DNA of 64,000 bases from Geitlerinema sp. BBD 1991-9 (GTDB taxonomy: Bacteria; Cyanobacteriota; Cyanobacteriia; Cyanobacteriales; Geitlerinemataceae). Shown here in pieces: positions 55,657 to 64,000 of this stretch. The translations under genes were made by a program, and so were the position numbers. The notes under the pieces are model-generated. The model had not been told where the DNA came from. It saw only the letters and a list, made by a program, of their open reading frames with translations, and searched no databases. Each line of letters starts with the position of its first letter. The first letter of the stretch is position 1. Location of the stretch: NCBI GenBank assembly GCA_001657325.1, contig LWRO01000006.1, positions 186,001-250,000 on the forward strand. Reading direction: 5' to 3'.

Positions 55657-56121
55657 TCAGCCCACATTTTTACGCTCTACAATCGTCATCACAGCCTGCA
55701 ACTGACCGTCCGGTGCAAAACTTTGAGTCGTGCGAACGCGATCGATCTCCGTTACCAAGTGAATTAACTCGATCGCGCGAAGTGCATTGGTTGCTTTTTC
55801 CCACATCTTAAAGACAATCGATCGATCGTCTATCTCTGTCGCTAATGTTTTATAATTTGAAAAAGGGAACTGCTCGCTCAGGATTTCAAGCTGTCCTTCT
55901 CCAACCACACGACCGACAAACTGTTGAATGTCGATCGATCCGTCAGCATTCGTTTGAGTGTTCGTCTGTCGCCACTCGTTGTCAACGATCTGCTGGTCTA
56001 AAACGGCGGTGAACTGCTGGATTTTGTTCCCGTCTCGATCGCAAATCGTCCAGGTTCCTTCCCAAATCCCAACGTGTTTGGGAAAAACGCGAAAATTTTG
56101 GAGTTGAGGCGCGTTCGTCAT
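55657..56121 (-). CDS. Calycin-like (DUF3598-type) small protein
   Basis: The 154-residue protein begins with FRVFPKHVGIWEGTWTICDR, followed by FTAVLDQQIVDNEWRQTNT, FVGRVVGEGQLEI and RVRTTQSFAPDGQLQAVMTIVE, which look like a beta-barrel of the DUF3598/calycin kind. Its ATG overlaps the stop of the helicase gene as ATGA, so translation is coupled. No catalytic residues were identified. A longer frame to 56154 exists but overlaps the helicase further. Confidence 0.75.
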   Translation of the reverse strand: MTNAPQLQNFRVFPKHVGIWEGTWTICDRDGNKIQQFTAVLDQQIVDNEWRQTNTQTNADGSIDIQQFVGRVVGEGQLEILSEQFPFSNYKTLATEIDDRSIVFKMWEKATNALRAIELIHLVTEIDRVRTTQSFAPDGQLQAVMTIVERKNVG

Positions 56122-57644
56122 TCTTCCTCCGAATGAGACGGTTCGACATTCCATTTTCCCCCAGATTCAGCTGCGCGTTGCGTTGGATTCGATCGACGGC
56201 CGTACAACGGAACGGGATCGTTCGGTTTGGAAATTAACTCGAGTTGACGCGGTTGCTGAGGAGACGGTTGTTTTTTCGGTTTTCCACGACGACGCTTTGA
56301 CGTTCGCTCTTCCGTCGTATCTTCGGAAACCACTTCGTAAAGAATCGCCTGCTTGTCTTTCGATTTTCCTTTCCGCAAAACCCGTCCGAGACGCTGAATG
56401 TATTCCCGCGTCGAACCACTTCCCGACAGCAAAATGGCCACTCTCGCCTCGGGGACGTCTACACCTTCGTTCAAAACGTGGGAGGCGACGAGACAGCGAT
56501 AGTCGCCGCTGCGAAAGCGAGATAGGACTTCATGACGTTCCTTAACGGGGGTTTGGTGTGTAATCGCAGGTAGGAGAAAATCTTGAGAAATGCGGTAAAC
56601 CGTAGCGTTGTCATTGGTGAAAATTAAAATCGGTTCCGGGTAGTGTTCGGTGAGGAGATCGGCGAGAACGCGCAGTTTTGCGTCAGTTCCCAACGCGATC
56701 GACTTCGCTTCGTGATGCGCTTTCATGGCGCGTCGTCCCTGGACGGATTTCGCACTGGCTCGGACGAAGTTTTGCCAACCTTGGAGACTCCCCAAACTGA
56801 GTCTAGACTGCTGTAAAAACTCGTTGCGAATTGCGATCAGCTCGTCGTAACGCTGGCGTTCGAGATCGGAGAGTTTGACTTTAATCTGTTCGATGCGGTG
56901 TTCGGCTAGAGTGTGTCCGGCTAAATCTTCGGGACTGCGTCGGTAGACTTCCTCGCCGATGAGAACTTGTAAATCTTCGTGTTTTCCATCCGATCGTTCG
57001 GGGGTTGCAGACAGTCCAAGGCGATAAGGCGCGATCGAATATTCGGCGATGACGCGATAAAACTCAGTGGGGAGGTGGTGACATTCATCGAATATTAAAA
57101 ATCCGTATCGATCGCCGATATGCTCTGCGTGAATCGCCGCACTGTCATAAGTGGCGACGAGAATTTGAGATCGATCGTGAGAACCACCGCCGAGTAATCC
57201 CACTTCCGCATCGGGAAACGCCGCCAATAGATGGGCGTACCACTGATGCATTAAATCTAACGTGGGAACGACGATCAAGGTACTGCGTGGCGTTTGTTCC
57301 AAGCACAGTTGCGCCAAATAGGTTTTTCCCGCTGCGGTGGGGAGAACGACGACTCCTCGCCGTCCTGCTTGTTTCCAGGCTTCCAAGGCTTCCGCTTGGT
57401 GAGGGTAGGGGGTCATCTCCAAGCGAGCGTTGAGATCGAGGGGAATAAACTCTCGGGCGTTGTCTTCAAAGGGCGTGTCGCTGTCCCGCAAGGCTTCGAC
57501 GAGGGGGCGGTAGTCAATGGCGGGAACGCGAAATTTCTCCACTCGATCGTCCCAGGTGGCGAAATCAATCCAGGCTTTCCCCCGAGGTGGCGGGTGGAGT
57601 AAAAGCGTGCCTCGATCGAACGATAACTTGGGAAGACGAGCCAT
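56118..57644 (-). CDS. XPB-like DEAD/DEAH-box helicase
   Basis: The 508-residue SF2 helicase has a XPB-type N-domain (1-75), Q-motif-like PYPHQAEALEAW, Walker A VLPTAAGKTYLAQL, LIFDECHHLP (DECH), LGLSATPERSDG, LIFTNDNATVYRISQ, VLNEGVDVPEARVAILL and QRLGRVLRKGKSKDK. The C-terminal 80 residues are basic and Pro/Gln-rich. It is likely a DNA helicase in repair or transcription. It overlaps its downstream partner by 4 bases. Confidence 0.9.
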   Translation of the reverse strand: MARLPKLSFDRGTLLLHPPPRGKAWIDFATWDDRVEKFRVPAIDYRPLVEALRDSDTPFEDNAREFIPLDLNARLEMTPYPHQAEALEAWKQAGRRGVVVLPTAAGKTYLAQLCLEQTPRSTLIVVPTLDLMHQWYAHLLAAFPDAEVGLLGGGSHDRSQILVATYDSAAIHAEHIGDRYGFLIFDECHHLPTEFYRVIAEYSIAPYRLGLSATPERSDGKHEDLQVLIGEEVYRRSPEDLAGHTLAEHRIEQIKVKLSDLERQRYDELIAIRNEFLQQSRLSLGSLQGWQNFVRASAKSVQGRRAMKAHHEAKSIALGTDAKLRVLADLLTEHYPEPILIFTNDNATVYRISQDFLLPAITHQTPVKERHEVLSRFRSGDYRCLVASHVLNEGVDVPEARVAILLSGSGSTREYIQRLGRVLRKGKSKDKQAILYEVVSEDTTEERTSKRRRGKPKKQPSPQQPRQLELISKPNDPVPLYGRRSNPTQRAAESGGKWNVEPSHSEEE

Positions 57645-57748
57645 AAAATCCAGTTGCTGTATGGAGGTCGTGTGTTTTCAGGATATCGGAAGATGTTGAT
57701 GTGAAGAGATGATGCGATGATGGAAAAGGTCTTTTGCAAACCGCTTCT

Positions 57749-59305
57749 ATGAGTCTCAAACAACTGGTTTTGTTCGTCCTGACGAGCGTTACGGCGTTAG
57801 TCGTCGGTTTGGCGTTGCTGGGAAGTTGGCAACAGCCACAAATTCAAAGTCGCTTGGATTTAGCCCAGACGAATCTCGCTCTACAAGCGGCGGAGTGGAC
57901 ACCTCCAGTGGAATGGGAGATGGAAAGCTTACCGGGGGGATTAATTGGAGAAGACGTTTACAAAACTTCGATCGAACAATATCGCGAATCGCTAGAGACA
58001 GTTGGCACACGTTTGCAAGAAAATCAGTTGAAGTTGCAATCGCTTCAAGCCGATCTGTCTGCGAAATCGAACGCTCAAATTCCGCCGTTACAAAGTGCGA
58101 TCGAGAAACAACAAGCATTGCGAGAAACTTTAGAAGTTCGCTTGGGGGTGTTGCTGGCTAGTCGAGATCGGGTGAGTGAGGGATTAGAACTGTGGTCGGA
58201 CACGATCGATCGATCGAAATCTTCCGCGAGTGAATTCCTCAGTCCCGAGGCGACAACCGCCCTCGTGTTAGCCCGATTGTGGCGCGAACCTCCGAGCGTT
58301 CTACCGAATGCCGAAGCACAAGTTCAGACACAATTGAACGGTTGGTTTCGCTATCGTGCTTTAGAACGACTTTATCAGATCGAAGATCGATCGCAACCCC
58401 TTGCCGTTTTACTCGCATCCGAACAAGAAATTGCCCGTCAAACATTAATTAAACTCGTTATTCTCACGATAATGTCAGGCTTGGCGTTGCTCATTGGTAC
58501 GGGATTGTTGATTTTCTTTATCGGACAGCGTTTCGTGAAAGGAGACGAATCCGTCTTGTCGAGAAATCAGACTGTTGCTTGGTCGATGGATTGGGAATGG
58601 GATACTATCGCACAGGTCGTTGTTTTTGGTTTTTTTATCGTCTTTTTTCTCGGACAGTTTATTTCAGGAACGATTATTTTTCCTGTCATTTTCAAGAGTT
58701 TAAATCTCGATGCCTCGAACTTGAGTAGTCGCTGGCAAGCCATCTCAATTTTAGGCGGTTATTTAATTTCTGGCTTAGCTGCACTTTCGGTCATGTACGT
58801 TTCGCTGAAACCCTATTTTCCCCTCAAGCCGGATTGGTTTCGCTTTAATTTACCGCAAGGTTTAAGTTGGGGATTTGCTGGATACTTAGCCGCTGTTCCA
58901 CTCGTATTGGGTGTTTCACTCATCAATCAAGGATTGTGGGATGGGAAAGGCGGAAGCAACCCCATTTTAGAAATTGCCTTAGAGGGGCGAGACTGGGTTG
59001 CGATTGCTTGCTTTTTTATAACAGCATCAGTTCTCGCTCCGGTTTTTGAGGAGTTGATTTTTCGAGGCTTCCTGTTGCCGTCTCTGACGCGATACGTTCC
59101 TGTTTGGGGTTCGATCGTTCTCAGTAGTTTAGTGTTTGCATTGGCACATTTGAGTGTTTCGGAAGTGTTACCCTTGGCGACTTTGGGAGTTGTATTAGGG
59201 GTGATTTACACGCGATCGAGGAATTTATTGGCAGCGATGTTGATGCACGGGTTGTGGAACAGTGGAACGCTCGTCAGTTTGGTTATTTTAGGAAGTGGTT
59301 CTTGA
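57749..59305 (+). CDS. CPBP family intramembrane metalloprotease
   Basis: The 518-residue protein has one N-terminal helix, a coiled periplasmic/cytoplasmic region (about 60-220), then eight or so membrane helices. The CPBP (Rce1/Abi) site is present: [22 protein letters not shown] and LMHGLWN. Such proteins cleave prenylated or other membrane substrates, or act in bacteriocin self-immunity. The start ATG 57749 (MSLKQLVLF) is preferred to TTG 57734. The substrate is unknown. Confidence 0.9.
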   Translation: MSLKQLVLFVLTSVTALVVGLALLGSWQQPQIQSRLDLAQTNLALQAAEWTPPVEWEMESLPGGLIGEDVYKTSIEQYRESLETVGTRLQENQLKLQSLQADLSAKSNAQIPPLQSAIEKQQALRETLEVRLGVLLASRDRVSEGLELWSDTIDRSKSSASEFLSPEATTALVLARLWREPPSVLPNAEAQVQTQLNGWFRYRALERLYQIEDRSQPLAVLLASEQEIARQTLIKLVILTIMSGLALLIGTGLLIFFIGQRFVKGDESVLSRNQTVAWSMDWEWDTIAQVVVFGFFIVFFLGQFISGTIIFPVIFKSLNLDASNLSSRWQAISILGGYLISGLAALSVMYVSLKPYFPLKPDWFRFNLPQGLSWGFAGYLAAVPLVLGVSLINQGLWDGKGGSNPILEIALEGRDWVAIACFFITASVLAPVFEELIFRGFLLPSLTRYVPVWGSIVLSSLVFALAHLSVSEVLPLATLGVVLGVIYTRSRNLLAAMLMHGLWNSGTLVSLVILGSGS

Positions 59306-59327
59306 TTGTTACAAATACCAAAATCAA

Positions 59328-59909
59328 ATGCCAAAACCTGAAATTTATGTCAGTACAGATGTTGAAGCTGACGGCCCGATTCCCGGTATTTTTTCGGTGC
59401 TGAGTTTTGCCTCGGCGGCGTATACAGGTGAGAAAAAACTCGTCGCGACGTTTTCGGCGAATTTAGAAACCCTTCCCGATGCAGTTCCCGATGCGGATAC
59501 GATGGCGTGGTGGGCGAAAAACCCCGAGGCTTGGAACGCCTGTCGTCAAAACTGCCAAAAACCTGAAATTGCAATGCCAATGTATCGAGATTGGCTGAAA
59601 CAATTGCCGGGAAAGCCAGTTTTTGTGGGATATCCCGCCGCTTACGATTTTATGTTCGTGTATTGGTATTTAATTCGGTTTGCGGGGGAAAGTCCGTTTT
59701 CGCATTCGGCGTTGGATATCAAAACCTACGCCATGGCAATGCTGAAGGGAGAATATCGATCGAGCACTAAGCGAAATATGCCGAAATCCTGGTTCGATCG
59801 ATTGCCTCACACTCATGTTGCATTAGACGATGCCATCGAGCAAGGGGCGTTGTTTTGTAATATGTTGAAGGCGAACTGTCAGGCTCGATCGAGTTCGATC
59901 GAGGCTTGA
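59328..59909 (+). CDS. DEDDh 3'-5' exonuclease family protein
   Basis: The 193-residue protein has [13 protein letters not shown] (first D-x-E), [15 protein letters not shown] (middle Asp) and [13 protein letters not shown] (His and last Asp), the four acidic residues plus His of the DEDDh group. It would digest RNA or DNA from the 3' end with two metal ions. It resembles small stand-alone exoribonucleases. Convergent with DUF1330; the stops overlap slightly (59879-59909). Confidence 0.87.
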   Translation: MPKPEIYVSTDVEADGPIPGIFSVLSFASAAYTGEKKLVATFSANLETLPDAVPDADTMAWWAKNPEAWNACRQNCQKPEIAMPMYRDWLKQLPGKPVFVGYPAAYDFMFVYWYLIRFAGESPFSHSALDIKTYAMAMLKGEYRSSTKRNMPKSWFDRLPHTHVALDDAIEQGALFCNMLKANCQARSSSIEA

Positions 59910-60199
59910 CCGTCTAAGAGCAACACTGTTGCTTCGGCCGCACCTTCGCGCAACTTTTTCAATTCCACATATTCCGAGGAATTCCAAAACGTTAACGCCG
60001 CCTCTCGCGACGGCCACTCGGAAATAACAATGCGCCAGTCTTCAGTCCAATCACCTTCGAGGACAGTTTGAGTTCCCCCCAAAACGCGGTAGTGTCCGCC
60101 GTATTTTGCCGTCAGCGGGCCGACTCCTCGGACGTATAAAGCAAATTGTTTTGGGTCGAGAACGCGCGCGCGAACGAAGAGAAAAGCCGGTTGAGTCAC
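59879..60199 (-). CDS. DUF1330 family protein
   Basis: From GTG 60199 the 106-residue product is a ferredoxin-like DUF1330 domain: [61 protein letters not shown]. It starts 2 bases after the methyltransferase stop, so the two are probably co-transcribed. Upstream in-frame residues belong to another reading of the methyltransferase gene. The family has no known activity. Confidence 0.83.
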   Translation of the reverse strand: MTQPAFLFVRARVLDPKQFALYVRGVGPLTAKYGGHYRVLGGTQTVLEGDWTEDWRIVISEWPSREAALTFWNSSEYVELKKLREGAAEATVLLLDGQASIELDRA

Positions 60200-60201
60200 A
60201 A

Positions 60202-61428
60202 CTAAAACGAGGACGATTCGAATCCTGGTATGGTTAACTGAAGTTCTGTGGGTTCGGGTTGTCGAACGGGTTGCGGTGTTTCTCGGTTCAACGTTGCAAT
60301 TGCACAACGGCCGATATGATAAGCCAAGTTAACAGGAATAGCATTTCCAATTTGTTTGTATTGTGCGGATATCGTTCCTGCAAATTCCCAAGTGTCGGGA
60401 AAGGTTTGAATTCTTGCATATTCGCGAACAGTTAAAGGTCTCGTTTCTTGGGGATGACAGCGTTCGGTTTGCGTTTGTGCAGGACTACAAGTTAAAGTCA
60501 AAGCGGGTTCGTCCCAGGCTAATCGTTTCGCAAAGCCAGTACGTCCACCACCTTTATAATAACTGTTTTTCATATAGTCTTTCTGAATATCGACGGGAAG
60601 ATCTCGCCAGTTTCCACCTGGAGGAACGAGTTTCATGATTTGACGTTTTCGATCGTTGTATTGAATTCCAGCAGAGGGTGGACAGTTTTGAAGTGCTTCG
60701 CCTAGGGAAATAGAATAGCTTTTTTCAGCAGGAAAAATGGGTTGTAAATTTAAATCTTTTCGGGTTGCAACAATTAACAGGCGCTCGCGTTTTTGAGGGA
60801 CATCTAAGAATTGAGCGCGAACCACATGATAGTCGGTTTGATAGCCGAGATCTTCTAAAATCTCGAGCATGATTTGAAGCGTTTCCCCTTTGTGATGGGT
60901 GAGTAAGCCTTTGACGTTTTCAGCGATTGCAATGGGGGGTTTAACTTCGCGGACGCAACGTGCGAACTCGAAAAATAAAGTTCCTCGTGCGTCTTCTAAG
61001 CCTCGACGAAAGCCAGCGTGACTGAACGCTTGACAGGGAAATCCACCAGAAACGATATCGACTTGGTGGCGAAATTCGGAAAAATCAATTTTGGCAACGT
61101 CCTCACCAACGACGTGCCAATGGGGACGATTGTTTGTTAAGGTTTCAATGCAAGATCGATCGACTTCGACGAGGAGTTTATGTTGAAGTCCCGCGTTTTC
61201 AAATCCTAATGCCAGTCCTCCTGCACCTGCAAATAGCTCGATCGCGGTAAAATGGCTCTGATGTTCGGCGTGCAAAATTCTATAGCGATTTTCAGTCCGA
61301 TTGCCACTCCGCATTCGATAAAATTCTTCAATTTCTTCGAGATTAAATATCCGATTCTTATTTCGATCGAGATAACTTTTGATAAGCTGCTTTTTCTCCC
61401 AAGTGAAAACATCTTGGGGGGGGGACAC
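60202..61428 (-). CDS. DNA (cytosine-5) methyltransferase, N-terminal HTH split off by a C9 tract
   Basis: As read, the frame starts at GTG 61428 and gives 408 residues. The C5 methyltransferase motifs are clear: AIELFAGAGGLALGFENAGL (SAM), VSGGFPCQAFSHAG (catalytic Cys), AENVKGLL, FLDVPQKRERLLIVATR, and the C-terminal IQTFPDTWEF and KQIGNAIPV. The target region has PAQTQTERCHP. Upstream in another phase, ATG 61468 begins KAVSLQEAARRLGVP, a MerR/excisionase-type helix-turn-helix, that the G9/C9 run at 61416-61424 puts out of frame. One base fewer gives LGVPPQDVFTWEKK continuously: a 421-aa HTH-methyltransferase. The gene follows a restriction endonuclease. Confidence 0.9.
   Translation of the reverse strand: MSPPQDVFTWEKKQLIKSYLDRNKNRIFNLEEIEEFYRMRSGNRTENRYRILHAEHQSHFTAIELFAGAGGLALGFENAGLQHKLLVEVDRSCIETLTNNRPHWHVVGEDVAKIDFSEFRHQVDIVSGGFPCQAFSHAGFRRGLEDARGTLFFEFARCVREVKPPIAIAENVKGLLTHHKGETLQIMLEILEDLGYQTDYHVVRAQFLDVPQKRERLLIVATRKDLNLQPIFPAEKSYSISLGEALQNCPPSAGIQYNDRKRQIMKLVPPGGNWRDLPVDIQKDYMKNSYYKGGGRTGFAKRLAWDEPALTLTCSPAQTQTERCHPQETRPLTVREYARIQTFPDTWEFAGTISAQYKQIGNAIPVNLAYHIGRCAIATLNRETPQPVRQPEPTELQLTIPGFESSSF
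61416..61424. repeat. Homopolymer G9 (coding C9) tract at the methyltransferase start
   Basis: Nine G on the plus strand lie between the HTH-coding segment and the methyltransferase frame. With nine, translation from ATG 61468 stops after about 33 codons; with eight it reads through. This is a classic slipped-strand site and also a usual place for sequencing error. Confidence 0.95.
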
Positions 61429-61513
61429 CCAATCGTCTGGCGGCTTCTTGCAAGCTAACTGCCTTCATCTCGATCGATTATTTAATAAATTATGCTTCTT
61501 TATCCTAGCATAT

Positions 61514-62281
61514 TTATTCGGCGTAAAGCCTGGATTCAATATCTCGAAAGGAGCCGGAAATCTCGTTTAAAATATCTGAGTAGCAAATACCGATCTTCGT
61601 CCAAAACTCTTCTCCTACCCGTAATTCAATTCCATTAGATCTTGCTTTTGTGCGACTTGGATTTAATCTAGAACCCATATCTAAGGCAGCGACAAACATC
61701 GAATTTAGATGAATTTTGAATTCGTTGATACTTCGAGGAACCTGACTACTCGTTAATGTATCTTTCTTAGTTTTGAGTTGAGTGTAATGCAACTTACCAT
61801 CCCAGATAACAATAAAATCAATTCCCTTCAAAGTAATGTCAATGCGTGATTCTGGGATAAACACGTAAGGACTCAAATCTGCAATATCTTCAAGTTTATG
61901 TCCGAGATTCTCAGAAATAAATCGCGTATATGTGTTAGACAAATAAAGTTTTTCAAGTCCGGCAAATTCAAAAATATTCTTGAATTTGCTTTGAGGTCGC
62001 TGTAGGTTTTTATTGAAATCAGTTTTTTCTTTTTGAAGTCCTTGCAAGACTTCCAATTTGAAACGATCTGCGATCGTTTGAATGCCACATTGAATTTGAC
62101 GACGATCGATCGAGAAATCGACCTGCTGAAAATATTGAAGTAAATCTGCATCGAGCGCACGAGCGAGGCAATAAGTTTCTCTTAACTCCGTATCTTCGGG
62201 GAACCCCGCCGGAAGTTCGATCGATTGCTTCTTTTGTTGAATGCGCTCTTTCCACTGCGACGGCTCAAAAAAATCAGTCAT
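61514..62281 (-). CDS. Type II restriction endonuclease
   Basis: The 255-residue protein has ETYCLARALDADLLQYFQQV in its N-half and a PD-(D/E)xK-like core near residues 150-180: RIDITLKGIDFIVIWDGK followed by HYTQLKTKKDTLTSSQVPRS, where an Asp and QLKTKK fit D-x(n)-(Q/E)-x-K. Its position just upstream of a C5 methyltransferase on the same strand supports a restriction-modification pair. The recognition sequence is not readable. ATG 62281 starts MTDFFEPSQW; an extension to 62314 is possible. Confidence 0.78.
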   Translation of the reverse strand: MTDFFEPSQWKERIQQKKQSIELPAGFPEDTELRETYCLARALDADLLQYFQQVDFSIDRRQIQCGIQTIADRFKLEVLQGLQKEKTDFNKNLQRPQSKFKNIFEFAGLEKLYLSNTYTRFISENLGHKLEDIADLSPYVFIPESRIDITLKGIDFIVIWDGKLHYTQLKTKKDTLTSSQVPRSINEFKIHLNSMFVAALDMGSRLNPSRTKARSNGIELRVGEEFWTKIGICYSDILNEISGSFRDIESRLYAE

Positions 62282-62430
62282 TGAAAAAAACGTTCTGTCA
62301 ACTCGTCTTGACACACAGGGGGTCTGAGGAACCGTTTCTCGATCGATCTCAAGCGACCCGCAACTTTACAATATATCAATAGGACGGGGTAAAATGCCCC
62401 TCACCACAGTTCACCGAAGTCAAACCCACG

Positions 62431-64000
62431 ATGTCTTTCCAACCCCAATACCTGAGCGGTCGCGAAATCCGCGAAAAATTCTTGCAATTCTTTGAAAAAC
62501 GCGGACACCAAAGGCTTCCGAGTGCCTCCCTCGTTCCCGAAGACCCGACGGTATTGCTCACGATTGCCGGAATGTTGCCCTTCAAACCCATTTTCCTCGG
62601 ACAGAAAGAACGGGAGTATCCTCGCGCCACCACCTCGCAAAAATGTATCCGCACCAACGATATCGAAAACGTCGGACGCACTGCGAGACACCACACGTTC
62701 TTCGAGATGTTGGGGAACTTCAGTTTCGGCGACTATTTTAAAAAAGAAGCCATCGCCTGGGGTTGGGAACTGATGACGCAGGTGTACGGCTTACCTCCCG
62801 AACGGCTCATCGTCAGCGTTTACGAGGACGACGACGAGGCCTTCGATATCTGGCATCGAGACATCGGCATTCCCAAGCACCGCATTCAGCGCATGGGTGA
62901 GGCGGATAATTTCTGGAAGTCCGGCTCCACTGGACCCTGCGGCCCTTGCTCGGAAATTTACTACGATTTCCATCCCGAAAAAGGTGACGAAAACATCGAT
63001 CTCGAAGATGATAGCCGCTTTATCGAGCTGTACAACCTCGTCTTCATGCAGTACAACCGCGATAGTGAGGGCAATCTCACCCCCCTACAAAACAAAAACA
63101 TCGACACGGGGATGGGGTTAGAACGGACGGCGCAGGTGTTACAAAGCGTCCCCAATAATTACGAAACCGATCTCATTTTCCCGATTATTAAAACAGCGGC
63201 GGAAATTGCGGGAATTGACTATAGTAAATCGAATGAAAAAACGAAAGTTTCGCTGAAAGTGATTGGCGATCACGTTCGTTCGGTAGTTCACACGATTGCT
63301 GACGGTGTTTCTGCCTCGAATATCGGACGAGGCTATGTCGTGCGTCGGCTGATTCGTCGAGTCGTCCGTCACGGTCGTTTAATCGGAATTGACGGTGCGT
63401 TTATCAATCGCGTTGCAGAAATGGCGATGCAGCTGTCGGAAGATGTTTATCCGAACGTTCGCGAACGAGAAACGTTTATTAAAGCGGAGTTGCAGCGGGA
63501 AGAAGCGCAGTTTCTCAAAACCTTGGAACGGGGGGAGAAACTGCTGGCGGAAATTTTGGCATCGAAGCCGAAACAGATTTCGGGAGAGGATGCGTTTACG
63601 CTGTACGATACCTATGGTTTCCCCTTAGAACTGACGCAAGAGATTGCAGAAGAAAACGGATTGAGTGTTGACGTGACCGCGTTCGAGGCGGAAATGGAGA
63701 AACAGCGAGAACGCGCTCGCGCCGCACACGAAACGATCGATCTAACAGTTCAAGGAAGTTTGGACAAGCTCGCCGAACACGTCCACGCAACGGCATTTTT
63801 AGGATATACCGACACGCAATCAACCGCTCGAATCGAAGCCTTGTTAGTCGATGGAAAAATTGTCGAGTCGGCGGAGACGGGAAATGAAGTTCAAGTCGTT
63901 CTCGATCGAACGCCGTTTTATGCAGAATCTGGCGGACAAATCGGCGATCGCGGCTATCTTTTGGGTGAGAACGTCGTGGTTCGCATCGACGACGTGAAGA
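62431..64000 (+). CDS. alaS: Alanyl-tRNA synthetase (C-terminus cut by window edge)
   Basis: AlaRS charges tRNA-Ala with alanine. The first 523 residues are present: class II catalytic core ([76 protein letters not shown]), [16 protein letters not shown], and the start of the editing part ([17 protein letters not shown]). The end lies beyond the window. ATG 62431 matches the family start. It is divergent from the restriction endonuclease gene. Confidence 0.96.
   Translation, partial: MSFQPQYLSGREIREKFLQFFEKRGHQRLPSASLVPEDPTVLLTIAGMLPFKPIFLGQKEREYPRATTSQKCIRTNDIENVGRTARHHTFFEMLGNFSFGDYFKKEAIAWGWELMTQVYGLPPERLIVSVYEDDDEAFDIWHRDIGIPKHRIQRMGEADNFWKSGSTGPCGPCSEIYYDFHPEKGDENIDLEDDSRFIELYNLVFMQYNRDSEGNLTPLQNKNIDTGMGLERTAQVLQSVPNNYETDLIFPIIKTAAEIAGIDYSKSNEKTKVSLKVIGDHVRSVVHTIADGVSASNIGRGYVVRRLIRRVVRHGRLIGIDGAFINRVAEMAMQLSEDVYPNVRERETFIKAELQREEAQFLKTLERGEKLLAEILASKPKQISGEDAFTLYDTYGFPLELTQEIAEENGLSVDVTAFEAEMEKQRERARAAHETIDLTVQGSLDKLAEHVHATAFLGYTDTQSTARIEALLVDGKIVESAETGNEVQVVLDRTPFYAESGGQIGDRGYLLGENVVVRIDDVK

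Noticed and set aside
60208-60220. A GATTCGAATCC word like a tRNA T-arm
   Set aside because: It lies within the end of the methyltransferase gene and no cloverleaf can be drawn around it.

Overview
The window is chromosomal DNA from a cyanobacterium, probably a filamentous one. Many products belong to families that are essentially cyanobacterial: DUF1400, DUF3038, DUF4335, DUF3134, DUF760, DUF3153 and GUN4. Core genes are mraY, trmJ-like, folD, proA, scpB, rtcB and alaS. The DNA is saturated with CGATCGA/TCGATCGA words, while the classical HIP1 octamer GCGATCGC is uncommon. No rRNA, tRNA or CRISPR array was seen. Both window edges cut genes: a glycosyltransferase at the left and alaS at the right.

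Layout. 1-3.7 kb: glycosyltransferase fragment, small unknown protein, and a tandem pair of exported DUF1400 proteins. 3.8-8.5 kb (minus): DUF3134, mraY, DUF3038 and DUF4335, then a MidA-type methyltransferase. 8.8-12.5 kb: secreted unknown, an unlisted 50-aa DUF2256 gene, trmJ-like, and a class-A beta-lactamase-fold serine hydrolase. 12.6-19.5 kb: a 1072-aa RTX/cadherin-like protein, avtA behind a 27-copy heptamer repeat, a Nudix/lipoprotein pair, and folD. 20-30.2 kb (minus): a three-gene unit of a secreted two-partner-secretion (TPS) protein with a C-terminal CHAT protease domain, an 1835-aa multi-domain glycosyltransferase/sulfotransferase ending in a GT41/SPINDLY-like domain, and a GT2 enzyme with an exported-looking tail. 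30.5-39.9 kb: P-loop ATPase, M28 peptidase, membrane C39-like protein, GUN4 protein, FHA-ABC exporter, proA. 40-50.4 kb: LysM/M23 peptidase, Clp ATPase, scpB, DUF760, HtrA protease, SF2 helicase, DUF3153 lipoprotein, chemoreceptor. 51-64 kb: two coiled-coil proteins, rtcB, an RTX-CAP protein, XPB-like helicase plus calycin-like partner, CPBP protease, exonuclease, a type II restriction-modification system, alaS.

Two observations stand out. First, the DNA cytosine methyltransferase at 60.2-61.4 kb is preceded by an in-register helix-turn-helix coding segment, separated from it only by a C9 tract on the coding strand. A C8 tract would fuse both parts into one protein, so this is either a phase-variable switch or a homopolymer error. 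Second, the TPS-CHAT gene sits directly upstream of a glycosyltransferase with a GT41-like end. This resembles the HMW1A/HMW1C adhesin glycosylation pair, but with a caspase-like passenger and an added sulfotransferase domain.

Small mobile-like repeats are also present: two diverged MITE-like elements at 9.8 and 35.6 kb; a 42-bp perfect palindrome at 50.9 kb whose arm recurs at the ends of a 179-bp insertion-like segment at 19.7 kb; and heptamer tandem repeats.
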